Shown: piece by piece, positions 56,215-60,000 of the stretch
How the letters are laid out: each line of letters opens with the position of its first letter
Position numbering within the stretch: the first letter of the stretch is position 1
Program-made: the position numbers and the translations under genes
NCBI RefSeq assembly: GCF_026151205.1
Contig: NC_087078.1
Coordinates: 11,358,175 to 11,418,174 of the forward strand
From: Bolinopsis microptera
Taxonomy: Eukaryota > Ctenophora > Tentaculata > Lobata > Bolinopsidae
DNA length: 60,000 nt
Reading direction: 5' to 3'
Notes under the pieces: generated by a model
Seen by the model: the letters and a program-made list of their open reading frames with translations, nothing else
Databases searched by the model: none
Told to the model about the DNA's origin: nothing

Positions 56215-58851
56215 GTAAGTGAATTTAAAATCATCTATATAAATTGAGGTCCCTTCAATTAATAAATCAAAATGGGCAATTAGCCTCAACATTAAGGTTT
56301 GTTGGTGCTATTTAAGCTCAATTAAATAGCGATTTACCCGTTGTGGAATGTGGCGAGGTCGACCACGTGTTATTGGGCTCTTATTAAATCACTCGCCCTA
56401 ACATATCCCTCACATGTTCAGTGTTCACGTCTGATTCTTACAGCTTCCATCGCTCGAGAGGTAATACAGCATGTTTCTCGATGTATTTGATTACTAAAAT
56501 TGATTGCTTCATTGATCTCTGTGGACGCCAGATCTCTCCAATGTAAGCTTGTTATATTAACGTATAACGTTGTGTTTATTGATTACTCGTACTTTTGTAC
56601 TATTATACTACTATACTGAGATTACTCCCTGACCTCACTCTACCCATATATCGCAACTACATAATGTGATTGAACACTATTGTGCGCTCAGAACAATGCC
56701 CTCATCCCGGGCTATAAAAGTATAAAGCTATATCAGCTATATTGTCGAGTATTTTCCATTAGTAGTAAGGTAGTACTCCTAGAGTACTCTTAGAGTACCA
56801 CGATCATACCCCGTACATTATTTCAGACAGATAAGTGAGTTAACCCCCTGATAGTTCTCCCACTCTCTCTATCTTTCTCTAATATCCCTTTCTCTTGACC
56901 CCTCCCCCAGTCCCCCGCTCCCCCCCCCCCCCCCATTACCCGGCAATTAACCACTGTACTAGCTATAGCCGGGTAGTAATTATCGCTCTAATTACGTAGC
57001 TATCTGAGTATCCGGTATCTGAAGAAGCTGGGAGGAAGTCATACCTGTCACACTAGTGCGAGAGAGAGGGAGAGAGAGCTCTCCTTGACCATACATTGAT
57101 TATCCCATATCTGGGCCTGGGCTATCTTGCTGCATTTTACAGACCCCATTATTGTAATATCTGAACACAATCAACCTGTATTGTTTGGTGTTGGAGCTGT
57201 TCTTTGTCCTGAACCGTCTGTAATTGTTGATGTTGTTTGGTTGTGAACTGTTGAAGAGTGTTTTGTGGGGACTGTTACTCACTTGTTCAGTTGTCTCTCC
57301 AGCGCTGCTTGTGTCTCGCTCACAGAACTCTTTTATCTAAGTAGTTACTGCGTATATACAATTTATATACATTTTATGTACATTTTATGTACAATGTATT
57401 CAGTGTACTTTATGGTTGTTAAGCTGATCTGTCTGTTCATGGACTGCTCGTACTGCATCATTCAATATGTGGACTGTGGAGCTGTGTGATTGATATTAGA
57501 TTGGCTTCCAATGTGATGAATCTGCTATAAGTCCATCAGTCTACCCTATAATAAGCTAGATTAATCCGCTACTACTAATGATCAGATTGTATTACTCAAC
57601 TTAACTGAAGTTGTAATTTTAAAGTACATTTTCAACAATAGCTGTGTGCGTCAACTCCCAAGTCTTTATGCTTATATAATATGATGATGATCACGTAGTT
57701 TAAGTAACTTTGTATAGCTGTGCCCATGCAGTTGCAGCTTCTTATCGTACCCTATTCGTGCAGAGTGTAACCATAATGTTTGTGTCCTAATTGTGGACGT
57801 CACGTAGAATCCAGGTATGTGAGTTATGTTATCTGTCATTTGAACGGCCGTACGTAATGACGTCAGGGCGCGTGTGTTGTTAGTCTAATCGGTCTTTGAA
57901 AACTGTTTGGTATCAATACATCGTTTTGAAACTTTGTTACTCGCCAAAACATACTTAGTTGTGCATTATGTCACATTCAACCGCCATGACTCATAATTCA
58001 TGTACATTAAATACACTACACAATATACAATTTACACTACATGAGTTGGTGGTACCTGAGTCATTTGCACTTACCTCACGAATCCTACTGGAGTCAGCTC
58101 AGTTTTATTCTGTACGTCATTCGTTCTGACTTAGTTTTTAGAGCCTGTTTTGTAGGATGAGCTGTTTGTTGTGTCAAGCTCCTTTTTAATCGAAGTGCAA
58201 TAAAGTGCATTAACACCTGCATCGCTGGTGGGTATGTTTTATTGAAACTATAGTCAATAATGCTCTACAAACTGTAGTTGAATCTGACAGGTTCTAAATC
58301 GTTCGAAGCGTTTTGAATCGTTCAAAGCGTTATATCGCCTTATTTAAGCTAATGGATCTTACTGTGAGAAAAGACATTATCTTTTACTTGATTTTGTTGT
58401 GTTTCTAGATTCCGTATTTATGTTGTGTTTTGAGATTTTGCTGTGGCCATGATTTTAATCTCTTTTATAGTTTGAGCAATTGTTGTCCTTTTTATTGAAA
58501 TCTTTCATAAGGTCTAGTAAAATAAAGACATTCAATTCTTTATTTCACGATTTTGTAGATTGTGTGTTATCTGTAAAGAGAGCTGATAAGAGGACACCTC
58601 CTATCAAAACGCACAGGTAAGCCCACGTTATCTATTTTTAACTTTCAACTTTATCTATTTTTAAATTCAATATCTATTTATCTATTTATCTATTTATCTG
58701 TTTTTAAATTTCAACGATATTTTTAAATCTTGATTGTCAAATCGTTTTGTACACGATTTTAAAACGAATAAATTATCTTCTTTTGTAAAACCGCCATTGG
58801 CGCACCAATTGATTAGTGGTATGCTAATTTCTATATCGTATTCTGTTTCAG
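56215..58851. other. Intergenic and 5' flanking sequence
   Basis: No exon is recognised until a probable non-coding 5' exon ending at 58616 (GCACAG then GTAAGC). A C-run (about 56918-56934) and a single TGACGTCA (about 57858) occur. Frames here are short and unconvincing. Confidence 0.45.
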
Positions 58852-60000
58852 TATGAAGTTGTAAGGTATATCTGAAGCATCACCATGACCGAACCGTACG
58901 AGGTCGATCTCGAGGTGGGTAATTTATTAATTATTCAATTAGTTACTAATTATTGAGTGGACGGAACAGTTATAATTTTAAAAAAAGCTACGGAAGAGTT
59001 TTCTAGTGTTATTCCATTACAATTTAATAAAGGCCAAATATTCGCGTGCTATAGTTCAAGTTTTGTCCTGATGGTTGGTAGTATAGGCTCACCAGCACAT
59101 AAAATTTAAGTTTGACACGTTTTGTTTTGACGTTCTTGTTTTGATTACTTGTTCTACAGAATTAATGACCCTTACCTAGGGCCTAGACTAATCTCCCTAG
59201 AAAATTAATTACCGTCTGTCGGTCTGAAACAGTTTATAATAGTTGATCAAGTATTCATTGTGCAGGATGTGGCAGTGGCTTATTGTGGTTTGGACGAGGA
59301 CGTGTCTGCAAAACCTCCTCTTCACACTCGTCTACTTTTCCAGTTCTACAAAGTACGGAATGTTTTTTAACCTTTTCTTGTCTTTACAACTTATCTGAGT
59401 CTTTAAAACTTCTCCTTTCATATTCGTCTCTGTTTGATAAAATCCTATGTTTAAAAGTTTGGAGACTTTAGGGGTTACTGTACTATTAACTTATTAAGAG
59501 TCTTTAAAACTTCTCAGTGGAGGACGAGTGTCCGTTGGAAGCATATCTACATCCCCTGTCTAGTGCTCTCCGTCCTGATTGTAGTCAGTGTTGTGACTAC
59601 AGTTGTTGTTCTCAACGTTTTGGTGAGTATTGTAGTCAGTATTGTGACTACAGTTGTTGTTCTAAACGTTTTGGTGAGTATTGTAGTCAGTATTGTGACT
59701 ACAGTTGTTGTTCTCAACGTTTTGGTGAGTATTGTAGTCAGTATTGTGACTACAGTTGTTGTTCTCAACGTTTTGGTGAGTATTGTAGTCAGTATTGTGA
59801 CTACAATTGTTGTTTTTAATGTTTTGGTGAGTATTGTAGTCAGTATTGTGACTACAGTCGTTGTTTTCAACGGTTTGGTGCGTATTGTAGTCAGTATTGT
59901 GACTACAGTTGTTGTTCACAACGTTTTGGTGAGTATGTTGAGCACTTTATCTACTGATAAAATTAGATACCAGTTTATCAGTTTATTCTCACTATCTATG
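58852..60000 (+). CDS. Single-pass membrane protein, 5' part (runs off window)
   Basis: A 5' exon starts after TTTCAG at 58851, carries a three-codon upstream frame (ATGAAGTTGTAA) and then the main ATG at 58885 in CACCATGAC context. Coding exons: 58885-58914, 59266-59352, 59518 to a donor at 59623 or a later copy, all phase 0. The protein begins MTEPYEVDLEDVAVAYCGLD, with about 39 polar residues, and reaches a Trp/Arg-flanked hydrophobic helix (IYIPCLVLSVLIVVSVVTT). There is no signal peptide, so the topology is type II. The start resembles in layout, not in sequence, the membrane-anchored peptidase gene upstream, so it could be a paralogue, but no further domain is in the window. Confidence 0.65.
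59580..59935 (+). repeat. 51-bp in-frame minisatellite carrying repeated splice donors
   Basis: Seven copies with period 51 bp (17 codons) of a unit that contains the end of the membrane-helix exon, its 5' splice site and the start of the intron. The TTGGTGAGT donor recurs with GT at 59623, 59674, 59725, 59776, 59827, 59878 (as GTGCGT) and 59929. Because 51 is divisible by three, the reading frame stays open through all copies as a hydrophobic repeat (VVSIVTTVVVLNVLVSI) and on to the window end. The minus-strand frames rich in Thr or Asn/Cys/His across the same interval are by-products of the repeat. Confidence 0.92.

Noticed and set aside
59547-59919. Minus-strand repetitive frames (TILTKTLRTT and NTDYNTHQNV types) and the plus-strand Cys-rich frame at 59517
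   Set aside because: All are alternative frames of the 51-bp minisatellite. The frame continuing the phase-0 membrane helix is the only one supported by splice phase.

Overview
This is a piece of an animal (metazoan) nuclear genome. It is AT-rich, its genes are split into many short GT-AG exons, and intron phases agree across almost every junction I traced. It carries an RTE/CR1-type LINE, several kinds of DNA-transposon derivative and many minisatellites. The gene content (SLC25 carrier, ABCG5-type transporter, M16 metallopeptidase, CCP module) fits an invertebrate. I cannot fix the phylum from sequence alone; the LINE resembles elements I know as common in cnidarian and other early-branching animal genomes.

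Layout, left to right. (1) 2055-4299 (+): the last seven exons of a mitochondrial SLC25 carrier, followed by a 19-bp minisatellite of cAMP-response-element-like sites. (2) 27614 down to 5269 (-): a long multi-exon coiled-coil protein, in two blocks (27614-10824 and 9027-5269) that may be one transcription unit or two genes. (3) 17025-18593 (+): a compact five-exon pseudokinase lying antisense inside a large intron of the coiled-coil gene. (4) 32685-43645 (+): an ABCG5 (sterolin-1-like) half-transporter with an unusually long N-terminal extension. Its introns hold a 1.1-kb fold-back element and a nearly full-length, ORF-intact LINE inserted a few bases after a splice donor. (5) 46719 to about 53494 (+): exons that splice in phase into a type II membrane protein with one CCP/sushi-like module followed by an M16 (insulysin-like) zinc peptidase domain, an architecture I do not recall. 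(6) 58852 to window end (+): the start of another single-pass membrane protein, whose transmembrane-coding exon end and splice donor are tandemly repeated seven times in frame.

Between genes and in introns are a Tc1/mariner-like MITE (TA target duplication), a hAT-like MITE (8-bp target duplication), two copies of a short MITE, several hairpins, and minisatellites, some of which contain splice signals.

The most notable observations are the membrane-anchored CCP-M16 fusion, the in-frame repeated splice donor at the right edge, the LINE landing site, the large fold-back element and the intron minisatellite that supplies its own 3' splice site. Exon coordinates are hand-derived from splice motifs and phase and need transcript confirmation.
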